Of a stretch of DNA of 64,000 bases, positions 32,188 to 43,049 are shown in pieces (the stretch's first letter is position 1; each line of letters begins with the position of its first letter). A program made the position numbers and the translations under genes. The notes below the pieces were generated by a model. The model was not told the origin of the DNA. It did not search any database and saw only the letters and a program-made list of their open reading frames with translations. Source of the stretch: Chionoecetes opilio (lineage: Eukaryota; Arthropoda; Malacostraca; Decapoda; Majidae); the NCBI GenBank assembly GCA_016584305.1, contig JACEEZ010013560.1:90899-154898 (forward strand), given 5' to 3'.

Positions 32188-33701
32188 CAGTACCCTCCCA
32201 AGTTTCACGCCATGCGAGTTTCTCGATCCTCGAGTTTCGCGCAGAGTCCTAAATTCTAACCATCCCGAGTTTCGTGCATTATCTCCCCGAGTTTCGCGCG
32301 TTTTTTTTTTTTTTTTTTTTTTTTTTACCTATAGCGCCGTTTGGCAGTGACCTCCAGGGGTGGGATGGTAGGCCCTGTACTCGAGGGCTGTAATGGTTGG
32401 CCCTCGCCCGTGGTGGCGCAGGCAGGATTTTTATAAGAGTTAATGGCCTGCATTAGTAGAAGCGAAATTGGATTAGCTTTCCATTGATATATTTCGTTTT
32501 CTGATAAATGAATTAGCACCATGCATAAATTAGCATTAACTAAATAAATATCATCATCAATCAAGCAAGCGCTCCACCCTCAGTAGGCACCCTACTCACT
32601 GATTGTGTAAGCGACTGGGTGAGGCTCTCACCGCCGGCCTCAGCTCACACACACCACAGTCACCGTTCCTCTCACGCACACATGTAGTAGTAGCTACAGC
32701 TCATTATTATTACTACGTTTGCAGTGCTTAAGCTGTGTATTAAACTGCAGTGCGACTTGACAAGTCTTTAAGAATTGTAGACATGGGTAGTGATTAAATA
32801 TACTTTTCAAGCTCACAAGGTAGTGGTATATATCACTGGTGTAATAAGCCTGGAAGGTCGCCACCAAGCAGGGTCGTGATGTCCTTCCATTTGTGCCGCG
32901 GTATGTTATATGGATCTATATTCCCTATTTCCTTACATTTTTCAATGTAACGAGGAATAGATCCAGAGTCCAACATCTGGAGGACATAGTCTGACAGATG
33001 AACACCATCAATCACTTTCCCAGCCATCAAAAAAGAGATTAGTAAGCGTGAGTGTACCGCGTTTACAGGGGAGGTAATGCCCTTTGTTTACATCACCGCA
33101 CGGCCACTGTCGGCCAGCCATGTGCTCGGCGTGGACCACTCGGCCACCGCCTCTCCCACCGGTGATTCAAAAGTGTCTTTCTGTTGGTCTGTCCCCATTT
33201 TTTTTGGCGTATCGTATAACTTTTAGCTTGTATGCGATAGTATTAGTAAATCGTTTTGATGAATTCGCCATGTGTGATAATTTCCAGGACTGAAAAGAGC
33301 TTAAGATACGCTTAGTGGTAAATGATATGTCAATACTAGCAGAATGATAGATGGCGCTGTTGGCGGCAATCACCCGCCAAAAGGGGAAATGTAAACATAC
33401 CAGCGTGAGGACAGATTACGTAGTTGATTTGAATGTCTTATGGTATTTGAAATACTTGTAACAGGTTAAGTACTGAGTACTGAGGAAGCACTACAACATT
33501 CGTCTTGGAAGACCATTAGTATTTTTTCAGTGTATTTTTTTGGGGGAAATGTGAGTCTTATAAACCCTAAAATATGGTACTACGCCTCGCACCGGACTAA
33601 ATAAGCATTTCTACAGTGTTTTCAATACCCGAGTTTCGCGATCCTCGAGTTTAGCGATATGCCTTGTGAAGAAAGCAGGCGCGAAACTCGGGAGGGTACT
33701 G
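32188..33701. mobile_element. Tigger/pogo-type element, TA duplication, with later insertions
   Basis: The ends CAGTACCCTCCCAAGTTTCA and CGAAACTCGGGAGGGTACTG are inverts with two mismatches, flanked by TA at 32186-32187 and 33702-33703. Subterminal CGAGTTTCGCG units repeat at both ends. Part of the interior (about 32430-32570) belongs to the repeat family seen at 150-270. A 65-codon minus-strand frame (32833-33030) is discussed under findings. An apparently empty paralogous target is at about 34655-34695. Confidence 0.85.
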
Positions 33702-33703
33702 TA

Positions 33704-35202
33704 CCATGATCAAGAACTGGAACTGTCATAGAATATAGGAAAACTCAACACGTGAGAAGTTTGAGCACTCGCCAACGGCGAGGCGAAATCTGACAAATGA
33801 GATGATCATAAACCCCCTAAATGGTCCCCTAAAAATATTACAAACCTAAGCTCACCAATAACCTCCTAGCAAAACCTAAGGGCGGGAACGGACTATAATT
33901 TTACCAGGTTAGGTTAGGGTTTAGTGAGGTCAAGTTAGTTAGTTTTTTTTTTTTTGGGGGGGGGGGGGGGGGTAGGCAGGCATCTCTCCCCACTTTACAA
34001 GTACGTTTTAGAGGTATCTGATGGGATTTGAAAAGGTCTGGAGAAAAAAAACTAATAAGGGCGTGAAAGGAGTTTCCTTATAGAATTTTAAGAAACAGGG
34101 TACCAAACACAAACTTCCAACGAACATTGCACCCAAGGAGAGGAAGGATGTGCTATGTATGAACCCCTCCTGGAACATCTCATAGAATTGGATCTCTGAC
34201 ACACCACAGCTTCACCTACAGTGGTGCACTATTATTTAACTGCATCCCAGCTAAACTAAAGAACATGAAACATGTTTCATCTGACACTTTCAAGTGTACC
34301 ACTTGGGGTTTATGGAACGGTCGCCGATCAGCATTCTCGCCGAAACACCAACCAAGAACTCTTGCCGACAGTGAAACGCTCATCGTCACGGAAATTTTTG
34401 GCGACAGTTCCACTTGTAATAGATGGAAAGGAAGAATAAATGGTATTTCAATATTGGTCACCACATTTTTCACTTGTACCAAAACACTACAAAACTGCAG
34501 TTTGATGGACAGATGCAGTACATGGACATTGGTTACGTAACCTGATTTATCCAGACCCCCCCCTGCTAGTTCACTAACTATTGTTACTAATCAAGCTATT
34601 GCTGGAATCCCTGCATATTGAAACACGGATAAAAGCTGATTATATGTACGTATATATTGGGTACTGTAAAATCATGATCAAGAACTGGAACCATCACCAA
34701 GAATTGGAACACTGGCCGACGTGAAAAATTGAAACTCGCTGACGGCAGCAAGAATTCTGATTGGCCCGTTCCAGGTACAAAACTTGGATACCTGGCTAGC
34801 TAATATACCTACCATACCAATCACCAACACGGTACATTTTTGTTATTGGGCAAACACCGATTTTGAGGCCGAATGTTAGTTTTCCTGAAGAGTTTTGATG
34901 TGTTCTTAATAAATCTGGTACTTGTTTTTGTCAGAAATCAATGTTTGTTTACAGGTGTGAGGGGTGCCCGCCAAGCCCTTCCTGGCCTGCAAACCTTGCT
35001 CCGCTTTGCACTGCTTCTTAGTATTCATAATTTGGTTAATTTGCTAAAAGTGGTTCTCAAAACGGGGCGATTTTTGCACCTACCAATCACTGTTTCTCTT
35101 TTTGGATAATGTTGATTAATGCTAGCGTCTTCGCCCGAGGTTGATACTTACATATTTGTTTATATATTTGAAGTATTCTGGTTGCTGTATGTAATGCAGT
35201 AC
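33704..35202. other. GRASP intron 1, no gene recognised; poly-G run
   Basis: It contains a GGTTAGGTTAGGG patch (33905), a T/G homopolymer run (33943-33972), and a copy of the GGGTACTGTA...ATGATCAAGAACTGGAAC repeat at 34655-34695, matching the flanks of the Tigger-like element. Open frames at 34216-34540 overlap on both strands and show no domain. Confidence 0.5.
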
Positions 35203-35853
35203 TTAAAGTAATCGTCCAGACCCATTTTTTCTTTGCATAATTATGTTGAATGTTCATTCAAAATATCTAATCCACAAAAAAACATTAATTTCCACGCCTT
35301 ATTTCCCTAAAACATGACTTTTGTAAAAAGCGCCGGAAAAGCATCTGCCCCGTTGCAGCCGTGGCGCGAAACTTGCTGATGCCGTCACGGGAGGGCGACA
35401 ATCCACAGCTTGCTTCTCCCCTGGCGCACACACCTTCTCCACACATTTATCGTGGCCGTATAGGTCGGAAATGGGTAATAAGCTCTCTGGAAAGGCATAG
35501 TTTTCTTGCTGCACCCATAAAGAATGCAAGTATATGCCATATCGCAAAAAATATATATATGAAACACCCAAAATTCTTCAAGTACTATTATATTTATTTC
35601 TAATTTTACGTATTTGTATTACCGCGGGGTTGGGAGGCCTCCTCGGGTGACATCACCGAGCCGTGGTGCGTCGTCTGATAGTTGTGAGGAGCGTTTTGGA
35701 AGCTCAGGGAATTTACAGATTTTGATTGCAGATTATTTAAAAATTGGTGACTGGATGCAAAAAGTGACAACATATTGTTGATATACTCGATAATGGCTAT
35801 ATTTTGACTGCATTAAATCAGTAATGATGAAATGGTCTGGAAGATTACTTTAA
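35203..35853. mobile_element. TTAA-flanked short inverted-repeat element, copy 2
   Basis: TTAA lies at 35203-35206 and 35850-35853. The ends AGTAATCGTCCAGAC and GTCTGGAAGATTACT match copy 1 (3500-4150). Interior blocks such as GGATGCAAAAAGTAACAACA (allowing one change) and TTGTTGATATACTCGATAAT are shared, while a central stretch differs. Total length, 651 bp, equals copy 1. Confidence 0.78.
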
Positions 35854-37295
35854 TATCCTGGAAAAACTTAAGAGAAGCTTGAATATATTGAGGTTAAAAG
35901 TTGATGGGCCACAACTCACCCCTTCCAATGTTACCCTGGCACTGGGCTCGTGAACAGTGCTACCAGCGCTGGGAAAATTATCTTTCAAAGTGAGCTTCAG
36001 ATTTCTTTCAATATCAAGTGTCATAAAAATGCATATCGGTAATTATACCAAAGGCAGGAACATAAGGCTAAACCCGTCATCAAACCAAGATCTCGGGAAA
36101 AATTCAAAGGAGTGGCAACGCTGGACTGGTATATCTCTCTCTCTCAATTTCAAATTTCAAGCACTGGTAGCACTGCTCGTGGAGTGAAGAAGTGCATTGA
36201 GCCCAGTAATTACTTAAGCTCATGATTAAACTAGTCTTGGTTAGGTAAAATTAAACAATTTAATTAGTCAAATCTTAAATACAACTACAATTATAGCCCA
36301 GTAGTCACTTTAGTTCCACCCCCATGTGACGTCACGAGCTTGGACAACGATACACGAACGGGCTCACCGTTATGAGTTCATTACACTTTGTTCAAAGAAA
36401 ACAATATTACTGTACTTCTGAAAAATTAACAATATACAATAGGCGTGGCCAATGACAGGCCACGATCTATTTCGACGCACCAATCATGGATAAGCATCAT
36501 TAGTAGCCAATTATAAGACTCCTTAAAATTGCCTTATCAAGGGGAGGGGGAGCGTTTGGGTTGAAATTTCAGTTTTGTGCTAGCCATGGCGCGTGAAGGG
36601 TCATTCAGCGAGGTGGCCATTAAAAAGTTTTGCGAACACGTTGAAAATCACAAAGAGGCAGTAGACATTCTTGAGCCCCACGGGGTAGTACTTTGCACGC
36701 TACCTCTTTTGTTACAGCCACCCTGTTACACCACCATTTTCAACCACTTCCTCCGGGAAATTGCTAGCTGCTACCCACCGCCTCAGTAGGTAAGAATACA
36801 ATACCTTTTTATTGTTATAAAAAAGGTTAGGTTAAGTTAATAATCTCGCGGGGGGGAGAGGTGAAGTCCCCCTGTTAGAAGGTTCAGTTAGGTAATAATC
36901 CACCTGCAGGGCGAGCAGAGCGGACCACTCGGCGGCTGGCGGGCGGGCTGGCGAATGCAGAGCAGGGCGGGGCACGCCTGTCGTATAATGCTCTGTTGTT
37001 CGATCGGTTGGCAATTCCAAGGCACTGACTTTTATTTTTGGGCAGCGTTTAATACTTTTTCTTTTCAAGATATAGTAGTTTTTGTCACTTTTTTTTTTTT
37101 ACTGTCAATAGAAATTTATTTGTCACTTTTTTGTGGTTTCCCCAGAAAAAAAACTATCTCGAAATGAAAAAGCATCACATTTTGCCAAGAAAAGAATAGT
37201 CGGTCTTGAAATTAGCAGGCTAGCATTAACAAGTCAATATTCTCCCTCTTTTATTCCTGATTACTTTTCTTCTATAACGTTTTTGGAGCCAGGGC
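35854..37295. other. GRASP intron 1, no gene recognised
   Basis: It contains a plus-strand 70-codon frame at 36577-36789 with a good start context (GCCATGG), beginning MAREGSFSEVAIKKFCEHVE. I do not recognise it and it has no supporting neighbours. A TTAGGTTAA/CGCGGGGGGGAGAGG block at 36825-36960 resembles 48530-48660, so part of the segment is dispersed repeat. Confidence 0.45.
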
Positions 37296-37299
37296 TTAA

Positions 37300-37504
37300 C
37301 CCCTTCATGCCCAGATCTCTCCTTTGCTATAAAAAATTGTGTGTTTTCGACCCATATAATTACGAAAAGTAACTGAATATACCAAATTAGTTAGTCGACA
37401 AGGATACTAAACAGGTCATATCTATAAAATATTGCATATATTCACTAAAAATCGTCTCATGGTACCCGAATTACAATGGAAATTACGTTATGGGTCTCAA
37501 GGGG
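37300..37504. mobile_element. Very short TTAA-flanked element
   Basis: TTAA lies at 37296-37299 and 37505-37508. The ends CCCCTTCATGCCCAGA and (complement of right) CCCCTTGAGACCCAT share an imperfect inverted repeat. CCC-starting ends with TTAA fit piggyBac-type short elements. Confidence 0.5.
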
Positions 37505-37985
37505 TTAATAACAGTTACCAGTACACTGTAAGATGGTAGCAGCGGCGGAAGGGGATGGCCAGAATACAGCATGCGTGACCGGTTGCGCTCGCACTGATGC
37601 CTAGTGGCTTGGTTACATTTCATACTATGGCAGAAAGGCCACAAAAATTATTTAAACTGAGTTTAGGTAGGTTAGGTTTTTAGAAGGAAAATTAGTTTTT
37701 CTGGTTTTCTTTGATGTGATTAGACTGATTTTGGGATAAATTTCTGGGTCCAGGTCGTTTCGGCCGTGACGTCAAAACTGGCAAACGGCCGAATCGTCTC
37801 ACGGCCTAAACAACATACGGCATATTATAAATTGTATACGACCTAAATAACCAAACTTCATCAAGGTCACACTTGTGCAGCTATTGCCTACAGACTATTT
37901 CGGTAAATTAGACCTTGATGAATGAATTGTGTATTGTAGCGTAAGGCTGTGTGGTGTGCTAGGTGGCTGAAGTGTGACCTGTAGA

Positions 37986-38105
37986 TGTATTAAACCAGTG
38001 GTGATGTGATGTATTAAACCAGTGGTGATGTGATGTATTAAACCAGTGGTGATGTGATGTATTAAACCAGTGGTGATGTGATGTATTAAACCAGTGGTGA
38101 TGTGG
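37986..38105. repeat. Five tandem copies of a 24-bp unit
   Basis: The unit TGTATTAAACCAGTGGTGAT plus GTGA is repeated five times almost perfectly. It decays on the right into related TGTGATGTGACGCATATTAG units up to about 38215. Confidence 0.95.
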
Positions 38106-38379
38106 TGTGTGATTGTGTACCAGTGTGGTGTGACACCTAATTGTGTGATGTGACGCATATTAGTGTGATGTGGAGCATATTAGTGTGATGTGACGCATAG
38201 TAGTATGATATGACACATTAATTGTTATGTGGTGCGAAGCCTGAATTCAATTCAATATATAGTCATTTTGTGAATACATTATTTTGCCTAAGGTTGTATG
38301 ATAATTATTTATCTGAAAATACGATTATTCTGGTGGCTCAGTACAACTATGTGGGCTACAAAAGTTCACATCCCTGCAC

Positions 38380-38520
38380 CTAAACATCTCACGGCCTAAA
38401 GGTTCCTGTGGCCTAAACATCTCACGGCCTAAAGGTTCCTGTGGCCTAAACATCTCACGGCCTAAAGGTTCCTGTGGCCTAAACATCTCACGGCCTAAAG
38501 GTTCCTGTGGCCTAAACATA
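38380..38520. repeat. Four tandem copies of a 33-bp unit
   Basis: The unit AAACATCTCACGGCCTAAAG followed by GTTCCTGTGGCCT repeats four times, with a fifth degenerate copy. It contains the CACGGCC motif found at both ends of the surrounding element. Confidence 0.95.
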
Positions 38521-38950
38521 TTACGGCCTAAAGTTGTGACGGCCTAACTGGATCACGGCCGAAAAAAATACGGCCTAATAGACCCGAATTAAAATTTCTG
38601 GGTCAAGGCACCTGTTTCCGAGTCCTCCACTCACCCCCCACATAAACTTGGGGGACCTGTTGGAAACCGGGTTTGTTTGGTGGGGGAATATGAGAACGAA
38701 ATATCTGCAGTATGAATGAGGCCCAAAATCAATCAAAGCACATCAAAAACACAGAGAAACTAATTTTCCTTCCGAAAACCTAACCTAACCTAAGCAGTTT
38801 TTCTAGATATCATGTTACTATACCAAACCCCACCTTTAACCTAACTTAACCTAATCTGATTTAACCTAACTTAACCATTTCTGGCTGAAATAATGGTAGA
38901 TTTTCGTAAGTACATGTAACGCCATTATTATTCAATTGGGTATTATTCTA

Positions 38951-39484
38951 GTGTTTGCCCATACTCCCCCTCTCCCACAAAACAACCTTGGGGACCTGGG
39001 GGAATGCGGGATATTTGGCTGGGGTACAAAATATGCATCGCAAAACTCGCAACCACATCGTTTTTTAGTTAAGTGTTGAAAAAATTCCCTAGATCTAGGG
39101 AAAATTCATTGGATTTCTTCTGAGTCCAGACTGTATGAACCTGCCGATCTTTACAGAATGATGACCGAAGTGTCGAGAACCCCCCAACCTCCCGCTAGGA
39201 GGTTATGTTAGATTTGGTTAGGTTAGGGTAGGTTAGATTTGGGTAGGTTAGGTTAGATTTGGTTAGGTTATCGGTGGGTCAAGCCCCCCGCTAGGTTAGG
39301 TTAATTTTGGTAATGCAAATTTCTCTAGATATAAGGAATTTACCCTAGATCTAGGGAATTTTACGCCCCCTACACAACTCTTAAATTACGTGTTTCCGAC
39401 GCATAATTTGTTCCCCACCCGAAAACCCCGCTCCCACAGGTCCCCAAACTTGTTTGGGGGAAGTGGGAGAGTATGGGCAAACAC
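38951..39484. mobile_element. Short inverted-repeat element (~100 bp arms), TA duplication
   Basis: The left end GTGTTTGCCCATACTCCCCC and the complement of the right end (GTGTTTGCCCATACTCTCCC) are inverts, and similarity continues for about 100 bp (GGGGACCTG, GCGGGAT/GCGGGGT). TA flanks it at 38949-38950 and 39485-39486. The centre carries repeated GGTTAGATTTGGGTAGGTTA and CCTAGATCTAGGG palindromes. Confidence 0.75.
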
Positions 39485-39982
39485 TAGAAATTTATCTTCA
39501 ATTGCGCCATGGGATACGGGTTTCAAAATACTCAGAATGAAAAAACCTACACGATGATGATGTAGGTAAGAATCTTACGACTTTTGAAAGCCCACTACAG
39601 AAATAATACCATCAACACCAGGATACACAAGCTCACACTCGAACAGACTCCTGCACTGGATCAAGGAGAGAGAGTTGTCTGGTAGCTGTGGAAACACATC
39701 TCAGCTCCGTCGATAACAGACGAAATACTTAGGGTATCAGAGGAAAAGACAAGTGAAAACCAGCACGGCTGTCATGAAGGCAGGTCTTGTAAATGTATAT
39801 CTTGACAACTTAACCACTACGACGGGTTTCTGTAAATCATTGCCAAGGGAAATAGCGTGGAAATAAGTATATAAATAAGTGCACTTAGTGAGTAAATAAA
39901 CAAAGAAAATAATCATACAAGTAAAACAGGAACACAAGTAACGCTTCTCTATCACAACACATTTTGCTTAATTTAGCTTTAC

Positions 39983-40045
39983 CCTCAAGACGTGGTAGCC
40001 TTCTGTGCCTCCTCCTGGTATCGCTACACTCTGTGATCCACCCAT
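39983..40045 (-). CDS. GORASP2: GRASP exon 1 with start codon
   Basis: The minus strand reads ATG at 40045-40043, giving [21 protein letters not shown], then donor GTAAAG after 39983. Gly2 followed by Ser4 fits the N-myristoylation signal that anchors GRASPs to Golgi membranes. The [11 protein letters not shown] motif is the family's N-terminal signature and continues in frame into exon 2 (VQENSP). The start is set by that homology and by the preceding AACATCAAG context. This exon is 11.6 kb upstream of exon 2. Confidence 0.95.
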
Positions 40046-40307
40046 CTTGATGTTAAAACACTAAAAATCACTAGAAATTCCTTAATAAACACAGGAAAAC
40101 AAGTTCCCAGAGGCGACCGTCGTCCACGGTGGCACTTGAGGCATTGTGGGTAAACAGCTGGTTGACAGTATTTGTGTGGATGATATTCTCTCCATATGAC
40201 GTGTATTTTCTACTTTTCTTCCTTTATAAAAGTTAACAAACAATATATGACAGTAGCAATGTAGTATTATAGTAATTATACAGTTTATATACATGCATAA
40301 ACATATA
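40046..40307 (-). promoter_or_regulatory. Probable GRASP 5' UTR and core promoter region
   Basis: This is the only non-repetitive DNA between the GRASP start codon and the inverted-repeat element at 40308. It includes a CG-containing patch at 40100-40160 (GAGGCGACCGTCGTCCACGG) and GCATTGTGGGTAA. No TATA box at a fixed distance is evident. The assignment rests on position only. Confidence 0.35.
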
Positions 40308-41270
40308 AGGCGTATTTTGTGGCGCCAATTTTGTGTATAATTATACTCTTTTAAGCTCCGCACCTGCTTGCCATCACAAAATACGATTGTAGCGCTGCCA
40401 AAGCACTTTCTAGATGTTGCCGGGAGTAAAAGTGTCGTACACTTCATTACCTCTATACCGAGGCTCAAGGAATATCGTTAAGATTGACATTATTGAAGAC
40501 ACGTACAGCAAAGAGTAGTAGCGTGATTGTCTGTATTACACATCGATATCTAATTGTTTTGAGCTCTTAGAATGGCCTAGCATCGTTTTATGTGGCAGAG
40601 CTGATCGCTGTGGCAGAGCTGAATCAGTGAGAAAATGTTCGTATTCATGGCCTGCGATAGGGCTTCTAAAAGACTCTCTTTTGTGTGATATGACATATAT
40701 ACCAAATATATTACATTTCTATTGCAATTGTAATATCACTCATGAATATATTTAAGTATTTGATTATATTATAGCAAACATACAACAGTTTTGCCGCTCT
40801 AGCCACAAACAGCAACCAACGGACATTCGGACGCTATGTATCCATGGCGAGGATGCGGATAAGATTTCAGATGTCGCTGCAGGATTTAATTATTCATGAG
40901 CTCTTAATTCCATATGTAGCTGTATAGGCTACATGCCATCAAAGTATCATAACTACGCCTAATTGAAAACAAAATTATTTGCATATGATCTTTATGTTAT
41001 GAATACTGAATGAGATGAGAATTAATGGAAAACATAAAAATTTACGGGGCGATGTCAGATAAGAATGTATGCATGAGCCCGTTCTGATTCGCCAGGATCT
41101 TGAAAGCTCCACACACACCCAAAAGAGTATATTTTTTTCCGAAAAAGAGTATAATTTACTGCCGCGAGTGACTCATGTCGACTAGCAGTGCACTCAAGAA
41201 AGTAAAAAAAAAGTGGGCGTAGCTTAAAAGAGTATAATTCTGCTTATGAATGGACGCCACAAAATACGCC
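40308..41270. mobile_element. Inverted-repeat element upstream of GRASP
   Basis: AGGCGTATTTTGTGGCG at 40308 is exactly inverted at the right end (CGCCACAAAATACGCCT, ending about 41270). The arms share a second block, AATTATACTCTTTTAAGCT. The right end runs into a (TA)n array, so the target duplication (ATA?) is uncertain. The 960-bp interior is AT-rich and non-coding. It lies 263 bp upstream of the GRASP start codon. Confidence 0.7.
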
Positions 41271-41273
41271 TAT

Positions 41274-41352
<79 letters not shown>
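41271..41352. repeat. (TA)n microsatellite
   Basis: About 80 bp of nearly pure TA directly at the right end of the preceding element. Confidence 0.95.
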
Positions 41353-41589
41353 CGTCGTCTACAATTATCGACAGTCCACAGTCATCGACACTTTTTCAGG
41401 AAAATTACTCTCTGCGAACCCCCCTTTAAACTTTAGGAGCTCTTTGGTCATTTCCTTACATGTACTCACCCGGAACGTTTCTAGACCTATCATGCAACTC
41501 TACTGCTAGCCGACTGTGTAGACGATTTTGAAATGTTTTATGCTCCTACTGCACAAATCACCGAATCGTGCATATAAACAGGTAAGTTA

Positions 41590-42215
41590 ATGTACATATT
41601 GTCATGTCTTCCTTTGATACCTTTGATACCTTTGAAGAATCTTGCTCGTTATCGGCGGAGTTTAGGTGAACCTCCACTCATTCCAGGTGTAATATGTAGC
41701 TCCCTGTTCTTTGCCTCTAGGACCACTGAAGGCAGAGTGTTGTCATTGGAGCTACTGTATCCTGGCGTGGGTGGCTGGTCTGGGATGTCAGCCAGCCACT
41801 TGTCAAGGTGATGTTTTAAGGTGTCCGTGGTGACGCCAGTTAGGTCCCGAATGTGTCTTGGGGCGCAATTGAAGAGGCGTACACCATTGTGGGAGAAGCT
41901 GTGGTGTATGAGGGTTTCCAGTCCTTTAGAGGTGGTACTCTGTACATAGTACAGCCTACCTCTTCTAGGATTTCTGTTTTCCTCCATACCTACTTTTGGA
42001 GCCAGACCTTCCAGGATTTTCCAGACATAGATTATGATGTATGTACCTCTCTCGTCTGCGCTGCAGAGAGTAGAGGCTCAGTCTGTGCAGCCTCTCCCAG
42101 TAGTTGAGGTGCTGGAGACCATATATTTTGTTGGTATAGGTCCTTTGTGGTGCTTCCAGCAGGGTGATGTCCTTTATTTCCTTTTTCTTGTTCTTACTTT
42201 CCTTCTTCTTATCTT
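41590..42215 (-). mobile_element. LINE C-terminal fragment
   Basis: On the minus strand, LLEAPQRTYTNKIYGLQHLN YWERLHRLSLYSLQRRRERY-type sequence and, after a frameshift, SHNGVRLFNCAPRHIRDLTG are visible. This is the usual C-terminus after the reverse transcriptase of non-LTR elements (the YWERL...LYSLQRRRERY signature). The 3' side ends in repeats of GGTATCAAA. It is 5'-truncated and frameshifted. Confidence 0.8.
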
Positions 42216-42475
42216 CTCTCTTCTCTTTACTCTTCCTTGCGTGCGACAGGGAACACAACATCAGTCTCTTTCTCGACACACATGAATTCTCAGTTTACAC
42301 TGATGCAGAACTGCTCACCCAGCTAATGGCCTCTTACATCAGCCTTCACGTGTGCGATAGGAAACATGACATATGTCCCTTCTCCGCAGCACATGGACAG
42401 CAACTGGTAATTCACAATTCGGAAATAAATAATTTCCTTTTTCCTTGCCCCGCGTGGACTCGTACCTCCGCCACA
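42190..42475. repeat. Direct repeat, left copy (~275 bp)
   Basis: This segment, from the TTCTTATCTTCTCTC tract through GCGTGCGACAGGGAACACAA to AATTTCCTTTTTCCTTGCCC, recurs in the same orientation at 43050-43322 with about 90% identity by eye. The class is unknown; the two copies flank the palindrome at 42687-42941. Confidence 0.8.
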
Positions 42476-42686
42476 TCAGAAGTTGCACTCGAGCCCAGCG
42501 CGTAACCGGTTTCGCCATAAGATTAACCCAATGGTTTTACGGCTTCTGATGTATTTATGTTCATTACACAGCTTTATCCTCCCTCTGAGATTCTATTTCC
42601 CTAATTCTGAAGTCGACGCGTGGTAGCGTGTGGCTTCGTGGGTCAGGCTTTTCACTCTTCGGAGGGTTGGTTGAGTCCGTGTGATG

Positions 42687-42941
42687 GGCCCGTACCGAGA
42701 GTCATGATGAAGGGCGAGTGACAACCTTCGTCGACTGAGGAAGGGTACCATAAAAGGGATATTTTTCAGAACGAAGAGCAGCGACGAAGGTCGGCACGAA
42801 GACACGGGGGTACCCGTGTCTTCGTGCCGATCTTCGGCCGTCGTTGCTGCTCTTCGTTCCGAAAAATATCCCTTTTATGGTACCCTTCCTCAGTCGACGA
42901 AGGTTGTCGCTCGCCCTTCATCATGACTCTCGGTACGGGCC
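42687..42941. repeat. Nearly loop-free palindrome (~125 bp arms)
   Basis: The left arm (42687-42809) is the inverse of the right arm (42811-42941), apart from a few substitutions and a small indel near the centre. Landmarks include GGTACCATAAAAGGGATATT at left and AATATCCCTTTTATGGTACC at right. The centre is GACACGGGGGTACCCGTGTC. Such a structure could extrude as a cruciform, mark an inverted duplication, or be an assembly or library artefact. Confidence 0.9.
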
Positions 42942-43049
42942 ATGGTCTTCCGTCTTCCCTATTTTCTCTGTTGACTTTCAAGGGGGTAGTACTGGACCAT
43001 CCCATCGCTTCGCCAGCCAGTGTCATGGGGGGGGGAGGGGGTCTTCATT

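Larger units (their letters stand above)
37751..38591. mobile_element. Repeat element carrying two unrelated tandem arrays
   Basis: The same 13 bases, AAATTTCTGGGTC, occur at 37738-37750 and 38592-38604. Between them both sides are rich in CGGCC/GGCCG units (CGGCCGTGACG on the left, GATCACGGCCGAAAA on the right), partly in inverted orientation. Inside are a 24-bp array (37986-38105) and a 33-bp array (about 38380-38511). No coding sequence is seen and the class is unknown. Confidence 0.5.
4190..40045 (-). other. GORASP2: GRASP/GORASP gene span (seven coding exons seen)
   Basis: The gene encodes the peripheral Golgi stacking protein that tethers cisternae by trans-oligomerisation of its two PDZ-like domains. 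Exons 1 to 5 join without a phase error and give residues 1-228: a myristoylation-type start MGGSQS, PDZ1 (about 15-105) and PDZ2 (about 111-200). Two further exons give a Ser/Pro/Thr-rich tail as in the vertebrate SPR region. The span is about 36 kb, almost all introns full of transposons. The last exon seen ends in phase 1, so the gene continues to the left, but the terminal exon and stop were not found. The vertebrate GRASP55/GRASP65 split cannot be applied to an invertebrate single copy, so the symbol is nominal. Confidence 0.92.

Noticed and set aside
37895..38519. Repetitive protein frames (HHITTGLI, EMFRPQEPLGR)
   Set aside because: Translations of the 24-bp and 33-bp tandem arrays; not CRISPR either, because the units have no unique spacers.
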